Below are positions 9,718-17,625 of a stretch of DNA of 64,000 bases, piece after piece. The position numbers and the translations under genes are program-made. The stretch is taken from assembly GCF_006716425.1 (NCBI RefSeq), contig NZ_VFOZ01000001.1, positions 4,216,001 through 4,280,000 on the forward strand, given 5' to 3'. The stretch is from Actinoallomurus bryophytorum. Lineage in GTDB: Bacteria > Actinomycetota > Actinomycetes > Streptosporangiales > Streptosporangiaceae. Numbering within the stretch: position 1 is the stretch's first letter; each line of letters opens with the position of its first letter. The notes below the pieces were generated by a model that was given only the letters and a program-made list of their open reading frames with translations, was not told the DNA's origin and ran no database searches.

Positions 9718-10191
9718 GTGCCACGCGAACAAGGGCGCAAGCTCATCGCGCAGAACAAGCGCGCGCGTCACGACTACCACATAGACGACACCTACGAGGC
9801 CGGCCTCGTGCTCACCGGCACCGAGGTGAAGTCGCTGCGCGCTGGCCGTGCCAACCTCACGGACGGGTACGCTCACATCCGCGACGGTGAAGTCTGGCTC
9901 GAGGGGGTCCACATTCCCGAGTACACGCAGGGAACCTGGACCAACCACGCCACCCGCCGCCCGCGCAAGCTATTGCTGCACCGGCGGGAGATCGGCAAGC
10001 TGATCGGCACGATGAACGAGTCCGGGTGGACCATCATCCCGCTGTCCTTGTACTTCAAGGACGGAAGGGCCAAGGTCGAGATCGCGACGGCGCGCGGCAA
10101 GCGCACCTACGACAAGCGGCAGGCCCTTGCCAAACGGGACGCGGACCGCGAGATGGAACGCGCCCGAGTGGCACGGTTCAAGAGGCGCTGA
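9718..10191 (+). CDS. smpB: SsrA-binding protein SmpB
   Basis: SmpB (157 residues) binds tmRNA and delivers it to stalled ribosomes for trans-translation. GTG 9718 gives [20 protein letters not shown]. The OB-fold core is complete ([42 protein letters not shown]) and the C-terminal basic tail that becomes helical in the decoding centre is present ([20 protein letters not shown]). Its RNA partner ssrA lies 2.5 kb downstream on the same strand. The stop is 8 bp before the next gene, so the two are probably translated from one mRNA. Confidence 0.97.
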   Translation: MPREQGRKLIAQNKRARHDYHIDDTYEAGLVLTGTEVKSLRAGRANLTDGYAHIRDGEVWLEGVHIPEYTQGTWTNHATRRPRKLLLHRREIGKLIGTMNESGWTIIPLSLYFKDGRAKVEIATARGKRTYDKRQALAKRDADREMERARVARFKRR

Positions 10192-10199
10192 AGGTGGTC

Positions 10200-12023
10200 A
10201 TGCGAAGGGTCCGTGGGGTGGCCGCCCTTACCGGGGCGCTGCTGGTCACGACTGCTGTCTCGGGCTGCTTCGCGGAGCCCTCGCCACTTCCGACGGTCCG
10301 CGACTTCCTGGTGGCCTGGCAGAACGGCAACTACTCCGGCGCCGCCAAGCAGACCAACGGCGACCGCAAGGCCGTCGCGGGAGCGCTCGAGGCGCTCCCC
10401 GGCCAGCTCGACCTCGCCTCACTGCACCTGGCGCTCGGCCACGTCCGCAAGGACGGCGACGACGCCACCGCGCAGTTCGAGGTCCAGATCGACCTCGGCG
10501 ACAACGGTCCGCCGTGGGACTACGGCAGCCAGATGCGCCTGCACCGCTCGGGAGGGCAGTGGAAGGTCGTGTGGAGCCCGTCGATCATTCATCCGAAGCT
10601 CGGTAAGGGGCAACGGCTGGCGGTCGTCACGGAGACGCTGCCGCGGGCCTACATCCAGGACTCCAAGGGCCGGCCGCTGACCAAGAAGACCAAGGTGGAG
10701 ATCTTCGGCGTACTGCCCGGCCAGCTGGCCAAGCCGGAGGCGACACTCGACCGCCTCTCCAAGATCACGAACCTGGACAAGGACCGGGTCCTCGGGCGCG
10801 TACGCTCGGCGCCGCCACAGGAGTTCCTCCCGCTGGTGACGCTTCAGCTGCCCGACCAGGTCGAGGAGGCGGCCCAGCTGCTGCAGGTGCCGGGCGTACA
10901 GGCACGTACGCGCTATCTCCAGATCGCTCCTACCGCCGCCGGCGACGTCGTCGGCAAGCTCGGCCCGGCCACGGCGGTCCTGCTTCAGCAGGTCGGCGCC
11001 CCGTACCAGCCGGGCGACACGATCGGAGTGTCCGGACTCCAGGTGCTCGACCAGCGCAGACTCGCCGGCACCCCGACCGTCAAGGTGGTCGCCCAGGGGC
11101 CGTCGGGATCGGGCAGCCAGGTGCTGTACGAGCTGCCGGGCGCCCCTCGCCAGCCGGTGAGCACGACGATCGACCAGCGGGTCCAGGTGGCCGCGGAGAA
11201 GGCACTGCAGGGTGTGCACGGGGCGGCGTCGCTGGCCGTCGTGCACCAGGCGACCGGAGAGATCCTGGCCGCCGCCAACCACGGGACGAACGGCAAGAAC
11301 CTGGCGTTCGAGGCCCACTACCCGCCGGGGATGACCTTCAGCATGGTGACCACCCAGGCGCTGCTGGGCTACCACCAGAAGGTCGGCGCCAAGGTGCCGT
11401 GCCCGTCGACGTACAAGGTCGGCGACGAGGTGTTCCACGGCAAGGCGTCGAGCAAGGCGACGTTCTCGAGCAACTTCGTCCGCAACTGCCCGACGGCGTT
11501 CGCGTCGCTGTACCGCTCCCTGACCTATCAGGACCTGCGGACGAGCGCGTCGCGCTTCGGCATCGGCGTGCCGTGGACGCTGCCGCTGCCGTCCTTCCCG
11601 GGCTCGGTCCCGCCGTCGGCCAACGCCGCCGACCAGGCGGCCGCCATGGTGGGCGAGGGCCACATCGAGGTGAGCCCACTGTCGATGGCACTGGCCGTCC
11701 GTGCGGTGTACAGCGGCACCTGGAAACCCCCGAGCCTGCTGAAGGACCCGTCGCCGCCACAGCCGATCCAGCCGCGGTCACTCGACTCGGACTCGATCTC
11801 GGCGCTGCTGCCGCTGCTGCGCGCATCGGTCAAGAGCGGCCCGGGCCGAGCCGCCAACCTGTCCGGCTCGCCGGTCAGCGGCGTCGCGGCCACGGTGCCG
11901 TACGGCTCGGGGAAGACGGTGTCGTGGTTCGTCGGCTTCCGCGGGTCTTACGCCTTCGCCCTGGCCGTGGAGGGCAAGGTCAACGCCGCGGCCGTGGCGG
12001 CGAAGTTCCTGCGCGGGACCTAG
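10200..12023 (+). CDS. Penicillin-binding-protein-like lipoprotein with degenerate active site
   Basis: A 607-residue exported lipoprotein (signal peptide, lipobox VSGC with Cys23). Its domain order matches class B penicillin-binding proteins of the MecA type: an NTF2-like MecA_N domain (about 30-140), a dimerisation domain (about 150-330) and a transpeptidase domain (about 350-600). All three catalytic motifs are changed. The SxxK serine and lysine are replaced in PPGMTFSM (Met378, Ser381), the SxN motif reads NCP (429-431), and the KTG strand reads ATVP (about 564-567). The surrounding fold is well kept (NAADQAAAMVGEGHIEVSPLSMALAV, SWFVGFRGSYAFALAVEG). It should not cross-link peptidoglycan or bind beta-lactams covalently; a scaffold or sensor role is inferred. 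ATG 10200 sits 8 bp after smpB; GTG 10194 is an alternative start. Confidence 0.85.
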   Translation: MRRVRGVAALTGALLVTTAVSGCFAEPSPLPTVRDFLVAWQNGNYSGAAKQTNGDRKAVAGALEALPGQLDLASLHLALGHVRKDGDDATAQFEVQIDLGDNGPPWDYGSQMRLHRSGGQWKVVWSPSIIHPKLGKGQRLAVVTETLPRAYIQDSKGRPLTKKTKVEIFGVLPGQLAKPEATLDRLSKITNLDKDRVLGRVRSAPPQEFLPLVTLQLPDQVEEAAQLLQVPGVQARTRYLQIAPTAAGDVVGKLGPATAVLLQQVGAPYQPGDTIGVSGLQVLDQRRLAGTPTVKVVAQGPSGSGSQVLYELPGAPRQPVSTTIDQRVQVAAEKALQGVHGAASLAVVHQATGEILAAANHGTNGKNLAFEAHYPPGMTFSMVTTQALLGYHQKVGAKVPCPSTYKVGDEVFHGKASSKATFSSNFVRNCPTAFASLYRSLTYQDLRTSASRFGIGVPWTLPLPSFPGSVPPSANAADQAAAMVGEGHIEVSPLSMALAVRAVYSGTWKPPSLLKDPSPPQPIQPRSLDSDSISALLPLLRASVKSGPGRAANLSGSPVSGVAATVPYGSGKTVSWFVGFRGSYAFALAVEGKVNAAAVAAKFLRGT

Positions 12024-12433
12024 GTCTGCCGACGGTTGGATGATCTTGGTAGAGGTGTGGCGTGGTGTGGATTGCGAGATCTGCACCGGCGACCAGAAGG
12101 CCTTCCTGCCGGAACATGACGCATCCCTGGGCGTCTTCGCCTGGCGCGTTGTGTCGTGGGGGACGGCCGGCCGTTGCGGCGGGCCGCCGAACGGTTCCAG
12201 GTCTCGGTTAGCGGTGGGCCGGCCGCTACGGCCAGTGTCCGGTGAGGCCGGCATGACCGATCGCTCCAGCCGCCCCCATGCCCGCCCGCGGCGCACGCCG
12301 ACCTGGACCGAGCGTCCTGGCGCGGGGCCCGGTTTTCGGTCCTCAGGAGGCTCGTTCACGCTCCGTGATTGCTTTGTCATCCCTTGACTCATGGGCGGCA
12401 ACCATCCCTGGCGTCACTGACGTCTTAACAGAT
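12024..12433. other. Non-coding stretch upstream of the RNA region
   Basis: 410 bp after the PBP-like gene. Short open frames exist on both strands but none has a ribosome site or family resemblance. No clear repeats or hairpins stand out before the structured element that begins at 12434. Confidence 0.4.
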
Positions 12434-12574
12434 GACTGAGATACCGCTTGGGGGGTTGCGGACTCAGTCGCCGTGATGAGACCAGAGCCTCGTCTCGGGG
12501 GAGGCTCTGCCGTCCGGACCGGCCCGACCCTGCCGGTCACCCCCGTGGGTGTGCCTAGTCCACGCCCACGGGGG
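12434..12574 (+). ncRNA. Unassigned structured RNA candidate with three hairpins
   Basis: Three consecutive hairpins lie between the PBP-like gene and ssrA. Hairpin 1 (12434-12469) pairs GACTGAG with CTCAGTC around an inner CCGC/GCGG stem, with a loop containing six G. Hairpin 2 (12483-12509) is a perfect 9-bp stem CAGAGCCTC/GAGGCTCTG. Hairpin 3 (12540-12574) is a perfect 10-bp stem followed by a pyrimidine-rich tail and looks like a terminator for the plus strand. No protein gene follows in that direction before ssrA. On the opposite strand the first loop would carry six C, as in the actinobacterial 6C RNA, but the terminator polarity favours the plus strand. Identity unknown. Confidence 0.45.
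12540..12574 (+). terminator. Terminator-like hairpin upstream of ssrA
   Basis: Perfect 10-bp inverted repeat CCCCCGTGGG / CCCACGGGGG with a 15-nt loop, followed by TTCTCATCTT. It would end transcription arriving from the PBP-like gene or from the structured RNA candidate. Confidence 0.7.
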
Positions 12575-12708
12575 TTCTCATCTTCCAAGCGACCCTGACC
12601 TCCCACGACCCCACCGGCCCAAGCCGTCCAGGTGGTCACCGCCCCCGCTTCCCCTGTGTGGGCGGGAATCTCGTTGGCGTGACCTGTGTTGTACGTGTAC
12701 GGTCGACG

Positions 12709-12738
12709 TGACGGGCACCTCGGTGTCCGGTTGATAAT
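12709..12738 (+). promoter_or_regulatory. ssrA promoter
   Basis: A GATAAT -10 box (12733-12738) lies 6 bases before the first base of the mature tmRNA, with TGACGG (12709-12714) as a plausible -35 at 18-bp spacing. This resembles a vegetative sigma-70-type promoter. Confidence 0.6.
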
Positions 12739-12744
12739 TCAATA

Positions 12745-13116
12745 GGGGGTGATCGGTTTCGACTTTGGTATGTCGAGATATGGGGAAGCGGGCCGAGGGC
12801 TGCGGTTGTGACCTCGTTAATCCTGTGACCGCAAAACAACAAGTGCCAACTCTAAGCGCACTCAGTTCGCCCTTGCCGCCTGAGGCTAGGTAGCGAACTT
12901 GTCAGCCCGGGAGCGTCTCCGACCCGGGGTCTGGCATCGTAAGGAGACTCCACCTGTAGTCCCGGCCGCGGGAACAACGGGAAAAACTAACAGCGGCTGA
13001 GCCTGTCGGCGACACGCCTGCGTGAGCGCCGGGGCTGAGAAAACGACTAGCAGGATGCGCCCGGAGAAGCCCTGTCTTGGTACCGAAGGACGCGGGTTCG
13101 ATTCCCGCCACCTCCA
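12745..13116 (+). ncRNA. ssrA: Transfer-messenger RNA (tmRNA)
   Basis: The 5' end GGGGGTGATCGGTTTCGAC and the 3' end with the T-arm GGTTCGATTCC and acceptor CACCTCC-A pair as the tRNA-like domain of tmRNA (7 bp with one G-U). The tag frame starts at GCC 12845 and encodes ANSKRTQFALAA, followed by TGA at 12881-12883. The ending FALAA marks tagged proteins for proteolysis. CCA is not encoded; the sequence after the discriminator A is CTG. The internal region shows several G/C-rich stems expected of pseudoknots. smpB is 2.5 kb upstream on the same strand. Exact ends are set by pairing and may be off by a base. Confidence 0.96.
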
Positions 13117-13134
13117 CTGTGTCTGCCCGGGGGG
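13113..13134 (+). repeat. Left copy of a 22-bp exact direct repeat at the ssrA 3' end (possible attachment site)
   Basis: 22 bases beginning TCCACTGTGTCTGCC and ending in six G occur here and again at 18579-18600 in the same orientation. The left copy covers the last four bases of tmRNA and the left arm of its terminator. tmRNA 3' ends are common integration sites, but typical att cores reach further into the gene, and no integrase lies between the copies. The DNA between the copies holds the CHAT operon. Confidence 0.6.
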
Positions 13135-13146
13135 ACGACCCCCCGG
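13127..13146 (+). terminator. ssrA terminator
   Basis: Perfect 8-bp stem CCGGGGGG / CCCCCCGG with loop ACGA beginning 11 bases after the mature tmRNA 3' end. Confidence 0.8.
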
Positions 13147-13157
13147 AACCCCCCGAT

Positions 13158-13178
13158 GTGGGGGGCTCCGCCCCCCAC
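13158..13178. terminator. Second hairpin behind ssrA
   Basis: Perfect 9-bp stem GTGGGGGGC / GCCCCCCAC with a 3-nt loop, 12 bases after the first hairpin. It is probably a back-up terminator. Confidence 0.65.
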
Positions 13179-13567
13179 GCCCCCCGCGGGCTGGGGTCGG
13201 AAGAGGCACCCTTGTTCATTCGACGGCGTTGCTCGTCCACCTGCTCTTTGGAGCGGTGGGGGCGGCGCCGTTGTTGTGTTCCGGCGGTGTTGTCCCGGCT
13301 GCGCGGTGTCGCTACGTGTGTCATCCGGCCCGGAACGGCTGACATGCACGGGCATTTGCGTCATGTCCACGTTGAGCGCGACGATTCCCCCTAATCCACG
13401 ACGATGACTGCCTGCGGACGACGTCGGCGAGAGACGGACATCGAGGCGCCTGCTCGCGGCTGGACGCTCCAAGGCAGTCGTTCATCTCAAGTCCTGCCTT
13501 CTTGAAGAGGGATTCATTCGAGGCTTATTGCCGAGTGGTGATCGGTGGTTGATGCATGTCAGTTGGG
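13179..13567. other. Non-coding gap between ssrA terminators and the CHAT gene
   Basis: 389 bp. Open frames are Arg/Pro/Cys-rich and overlap antisense ssrA sequence; none is convincing. No integrase or recombinase remnant could be recognised. Confidence 0.45.
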
Positions 13568-16513
13568 TTAAGGCCCGCTGTGGATCAGGGCCGCCCAGAG
13601 ATCAGGGCGATCGGGATATTCGGTGCGTAGCCCCCTGATGACCTGGTGCAAAGCCAGGGCAGCGTCCGCCGCGGAATGCCCTTGCTTGAGAGCATCGTAG
13701 AAGCGCTGCGAGGCATCGGCAGCGAAGTCGTCCTCCAGCGGCCAGAGGCTGGCCATGACATGACGGAAGCCGGCCAGGTGGAACGCAGAGGCAAGGTTGA
13801 TGGACTCATCGGCGTGGACCAGGCTGCGATGGGCGGTCGAGCAGGCGGACAGGTATGCCAGCTCCGCGTCGGCCAGTTGGAGTCGGCTCACTTCCGGGAT
13901 CGTCAGCATGCCGTCGTTGAGGCGCAGCCCGCCCTTGGACGGTGCGCCATAGTCGGCGGTGGCGTGGCAGGCGAAGTGCACCCAGGTAGCGGCGGGCAGG
14001 GCGGCGCGCACTTCGTCGACGGATGCCCGCCAGTTCAGCAGTGGCGGGATGGCGGGCCGGTCGCGCACCAGGTTGAGGGCCTCTGCGATGGTGCCACGAA
14101 GGTCGGGCAGTCCGGGCGTGTGGGCCAGCGCGACGGTGAGCTGGCGCCGGGCACCCGCTGGGGGTCGGTCGTGTGCGTACGCGAGCATCCGCAGCGTCGG
14201 GATGTAGGAGGAGACGAAGGCGTCCAGCGCGCCGGGCTTACCGGGATGTCCGGCGGCATGTAACGGGAACACCCCGAGTGGGCCGACGGGGAGCCACCAT
14301 ATCCGCTGTGGTCCGTTCGCAGGGGGTAAAGCCTTGCTCACCGGCAGCGCAATCGTCTTCCACAGCCATCCGAGAACCTCCTTGAGGTCTTCTCGCCACA
14401 GCAGCTGAGCCGGGCCGCTAGACGCGCGAATGGTGGAAAGGAGCACCCCGGCCATGGCGGAGATATCGGCCGGTGCCAAGTCCGGTAGGGGGACCGGTAC
14501 GGGATCGCCGTCAGCGCCGATGAGGATGGCGTCAGCTTGCTCGCGGCCCGAATTGACCATGACGACAGTGCCACCGTGGGCAGCGTGCCGTAGTTTGAGC
14601 AGCTGCGGCGTGCACAGGAAGCGGCCGAAGCCGGGCCGTTCGCGGATCTGGCTGACCAGGTTCTCATAGCGGGTCCACAACTCTGCCCGGTTCCCGGCCT
14701 GGCCGGGCGAAGACACGTTGAGCATGTCCCGGACCCGGCGAAAGGAGTCTGCGAAATGGGGCAGTTGCCGGTCGAGTTCGGTGAGGTCGGTGCGAGAGTC
14801 CAGCTGTGCGGCAAGCAGGATTCCCCTACCCAACTCCGCGATCTCGGCCGCACCGGTCGGGTCGCCGATCGCGCAGTGCGCGGCGACGGCCTGGCTCACC
14901 AACCCGGCAAACTCACCGAAGCGGTGCTCTCGGTCCGCCCAGTCGGCTTCTCGCGCGGCGACGGCGGGAAGCAACGTCACCGCCGCGTCCAGCACCTCCA
15001 CTGCGGTGGCGTGGTCACCTATCGCATTCGCGAGCGTGCCAAGGTTTCCTCCGGCTTGGACCCGGGCTCTAGGCGAGGCGTTCCGTGCGGTGGACAGCCG
15101 GCCGATGAGGGCGCGCACCGTAAGCTGATCGATGCCTTTCCTGCCTGGCTCAGCCCGCAGGTAACCGGCCGCGAGCTGGGAGAGCACGGAGGGCAGTTCC
15201 GGATCCCCGTCCGGGGTGGCCGCCGCCGCCCGTCGCAGCGCCGCAAGCCCCTCGGTCAAGTCAGTGTTCAGGCCGGTTCGATCGTAGCGGTTAAGGCGGC
15301 ACCTGCCGAGGTTGCCCAGTCGGGCGTACAGGCGCCGGTCGCCATCTGGGGTGGCGGCCACGGCGCGTTCGCACAGCGCGATCGCCCGGCCCGGATCGCT
15401 GGCCTCGACGGCGGTGGCGAGGTTGGACAGCCGCACCGCCAGTCTCGGATGATCGTCCGGGGTAGCGGCCACCGCCTGCTCAAGCAGTTCGACGGAACGT
15501 TTGAGGTCGCTTGGTGTCCTGCTGAGCTCGAAGCGACGTGAGTAGATCATGCCGGCGTTGGCCAGAATGGCAGTCCGGTGGTCGGGGTCGGCCGGCAGGC
15601 TCGTCAGTGCCCGGTCCAGCAGGGCGACCGCCCGGTCCAGGTCACCGGCGGAGCCTCCGTGTCGGTAGCGCTCGCTGTAGGCGAGGCCGAGGCTGGACAG
15701 CGTGGCATGGTAGCCGGGCGCCCGCGGGGCTATCGCGATCGCCTGCTCGTGGCAGTCGATCGCGTGGTCCAGGTCGGCGGGCAGTCCGTGATTCGCGAAC
15801 CGCTCACGGTAGGCCACGCCCAGCTCGGTCAGCCTTTCCGCGCTCTCGGACACCGGCACGGTCGTGGCCACAGCTAGCTCGAGATATGTGATCGCCTGGT
15901 CGATGTCGTCGGCATCGCCGTCGCGTGCGTAGCGTGATCTGTGATCACGGCCGAGCTGGGCCAGCTGGGCGCCCGGCAGGGACAGCTGCGACCGGTAGTC
16001 CTCTGGGGGTCGGTGAGCCCATGACCAGGTGCGTTGGCGGGGTGAGGTGAGTGCGGGCGGTTCGCCCGCGCAGCGCAGACAGTCGCTCATCGGCGAGGCA
16101 GGCGACGCGCCGCCGAGGGAAGTAGTCAGCGGTCCACCGCACTGGCGACAGAAATCCATTTTCATCTCGGCCAGAGTGCCCGGGGCCTGAGGGTTGCCCT
16201 CGTATGCGGCCCGCGCCAAGTGGGCTGCGGCTTGCTCGGAAAATCCGACCGATTGAAGGGCCATGCCTAGGCCGTTACGAGCATCGCGGTGGCCCGGCTC
16301 GAGATAAACACATCGTGCGAAAGGAATCAGCGCGCCTCCGATATTCCCGGAATTGAACCGGCTGACACCGAGGAGGAAATGGCTGTTCGGCGCGTTGGGT
16401 ACAAGCTCGATCGCGGACTCGAACGCCGCGATCGCCTGTGGATATCTTTCCAGCTGATAAGCCGCCTTGCCCTTCTCGAAGAGCTTCTCGGCTCGACGCT
16501 CTGCAGATTTCAT
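13568..16513 (-). CDS. TPR-repeat CHAT-domain (caspase-like) protease
   Basis: A 981-residue protein, last gene of a three-gene operon. The start at ATG 16513 overlaps the upstream TGA as ATGA and opens MKSAERRAEKLFEKGKAAY, the first TPR helix; a longer frame of 28 more residues is less likely. Order of parts: two or three TPR units (about 1-115), an embedded zinc ribbon C122xxC125...C145xxC148, then at least eight TPR-like units of the actinobacterial 'YxxRFxxxGxxxDLDxAI' type (about 170-600), then a C-terminal CHAT domain. The predicted catalytic dyad is His850 (WVHFACHATAD) and Cys891 (LSACSTAH). CHAT proteases are clostripain/caspase-fold peptidases, such as those acting with gasdermins or type III-E CRISPR. 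The substrate here is unknown; the two co-transcribed proteins are the obvious candidates. Confidence 0.92.
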   Translation of the reverse strand: MKSAERRAEKLFEKGKAAYQLERYPQAIAAFESAIELVPNAPNSHFLLGVSRFNSGNIGGALIPFARCVYLEPGHRDARNGLGMALQSVGFSEQAAAHLARAAYEGNPQAPGTLAEMKMDFCRQCGGPLTTSLGGASPASPMSDCLRCAGEPPALTSPRQRTWSWAHRPPEDYRSQLSLPGAQLAQLGRDHRSRYARDGDADDIDQAITYLELAVATTVPVSESAERLTELGVAYRERFANHGLPADLDHAIDCHEQAIAIAPRAPGYHATLSSLGLAYSERYRHGGSAGDLDRAVALLDRALTSLPADPDHRTAILANAGMIYSRRFELSRTPSDLKRSVELLEQAVAATPDDHPRLAVRLSNLATAVEASDPGRAIALCERAVAATPDGDRRLYARLGNLGRCRLNRYDRTGLNTDLTEGLAALRRAAAATPDGDPELPSVLSQLAAGYLRAEPGRKGIDQLTVRALIGRLSTARNASPRARVQAGGNLGTLANAIGDHATAVEVLDAAVTLLPAVAAREADWADREHRFGEFAGLVSQAVAAHCAIGDPTGAAEIAELGRGILLAAQLDSRTDLTELDRQLPHFADSFRRVRDMLNVSSPGQAGNRAELWTRYENLVSQIRERPGFGRFLCTPQLLKLRHAAHGGTVVMVNSGREQADAILIGADGDPVPVPLPDLAPADISAMAGVLLSTIRASSGPAQLLWREDLKEVLGWLWKTIALPVSKALPPANGPQRIWWLPVGPLGVFPLHAAGHPGKPGALDAFVSSYIPTLRMLAYAHDRPPAGARRQLTVALAHTPGLPDLRGTIAEALNLVRDRPAIPPLLNWRASVDEVRAALPAATWVHFACHATADYGAPSKGGLRLNDGMLTIPEVSRLQLADAELAYLSACSTAHRSLVHADESINLASAFHLAGFRHVMASLWPLEDDFAADASQRFYDALKQGHSAADAALALHQVIRGLRTEYPDRPDLWAALIHSGP

Positions 16514-17625
16514 GATTCTTCGGCAACCGGGGTGCTCAATCCTGCTCGCTGTATCCTGGCGATCATCCGTTTGAGGCATATCTGACACAAGAGCCATTTG
16601 TCGCCTGGGCGAGGCGGAGACAGCGGTGCGCTGTCGATGATTCCGCTAGCGCGGAACTCCTCAAATCTCGCTCTTCCCACGGAGCCCGCGGTCTCCCGCC
16701 GGTAGATCTTCTTCGCGCACAGGTCGCAGGAGTCCACGACTTCGGGCTGCTCGGCGGACGCCGGCCAGCGACCGAAGACGTGCTCCCAGGCCTTAGCGGC
16801 CACCTGGACACATTCGCTCGGATCTACCGGGCCGCACTTGGGCGGGCTGACTTCGCTGACGGCGTGCGACCGTGCCTCGTCCCGTTTGATCAAAAAGAAC
16901 TCGCTGCAGTCCTCGCAGATCAGCCATGGGGTCCTGGAGCTGGCTACGTGCTGCAGCATCCTGGCGAACATGAGCAACTGCATGTGTTCGTCCCATTCGG
17001 CGTCGTCTTCCATCATATGGGCGCGAATCTTCGTGGCGTACAGTCGCCAGTACGCCTCCGACACCACGACGTCAGCGGTCGCGAGGTAGTAGCCCTGAGC
17101 ACGGTCCAACGGCGCGCTACAGGAGTCACAACGAGATGTGCTGCCAGTGGGACCGGCCAAGGTCTGCGGCGAGGACGGTCGGTGGCCAAAGATGTATTCC
17201 CATGCCGCGCCGGCGACCACGGCGCATTCGTTCGGATTCACCGGGCCGGACTTGCGCGGGCTGACTCCGCGAACGGCGTACGACCGCGCCTCGTCCCGCT
17301 CGAAATCGAAGAACGCGCTGCACTTCTCGCAGATCAGCCACGGAGCCTCGTTACCGGCCACACTAGTAAGTAGCGTATGAAACGCGGCTTGTTCATCCAG
17401 TCCGGCAGCGTTGCCCCTGGGCGTCCCGACCATGTCCGCCATGATCTTGAGGGGCTCGATATGGTTCCGCCAGAAGGGCTCTGACATGACGATATCGGTG
17501 GTCGCGACGTAATAGCCTTGCGTGCGGTCTAAGTTCACGCCGCAGCAGTCGCAAGAACCAACGGATGGGCTGCCGTCCGTATTGTTCAAATTATGGCCAG
17601 ATTTCCTGCTTTTGAACCAGCCCAT
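16510..17625 (-). CDS. Protein with three tandem CxxC...CxxC modules, middle gene of the CHAT operon
   Basis: A 371-residue protein I cannot assign to a family. It contains three copies of a two-half zinc-binding module: Cys25/28 with Cys99/102, Cys166/169 with Cys237/240, and Cys300/303 with Cys347/350. Modules 1 and 2 are close repeats. Each opens LDRTQGYYVATTDIV or LDRAQGYYLATADVV, carries PWLICEKC or PWLICEDC, and closes with RDEARSYAV or RDEARSHAV. The third is shorter. ATG 17625 is preceded by GGAAGGG and overlaps the upstream gene by 40 bp; a start 15 codons earlier is possible. The stop overlaps the CHAT start as ATGA, so synthesis of the two is coupled. Likely a soluble adaptor, sensor or protease substrate. 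Confidence 0.8.
   Translation of the reverse strand: MGWFKSRKSGHNLNNTDGSPSVGSCDCCGVNLDRTQGYYVATTDIVMSEPFWRNHIEPLKIMADMVGTPRGNAAGLDEQAAFHTLLTSVAGNEAPWLICEKCSAFFDFERDEARSYAVRGVSPRKSGPVNPNECAVVAGAAWEYIFGHRPSSPQTLAGPTGSTSRCDSCSAPLDRAQGYYLATADVVVSEAYWRLYATKIRAHMMEDDAEWDEHMQLLMFARMLQHVASSRTPWLICEDCSEFFLIKRDEARSHAVSEVSPPKCGPVDPSECVQVAAKAWEHVFGRWPASAEQPEVVDSCDLCAKKIYRRETAGSVGRARFEEFRASGIIDSAPLSPPRPGDKWLLCQICLKRMIARIQRAGLSTPVAEES

Noticed and set aside
12040-12387. Possible 115-residue protein downstream of the PBP-like gene
   Set aside because: No ribosome site or family resemblance, and its composition is that of random GC-rich DNA.
12434-12509. 6C RNA on the minus strand (six C in a loop)
   Set aside because: The terminator and pyrimidine tail favour the plus strand, and only one loop has six C; left as unassigned.
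12886-13209. Minus-strand frame over ssrA encoding RWRESNPRP
   Set aside because: This peptide comes from reading the tRNA-like end of tmRNA backwards, a common mis-annotation.
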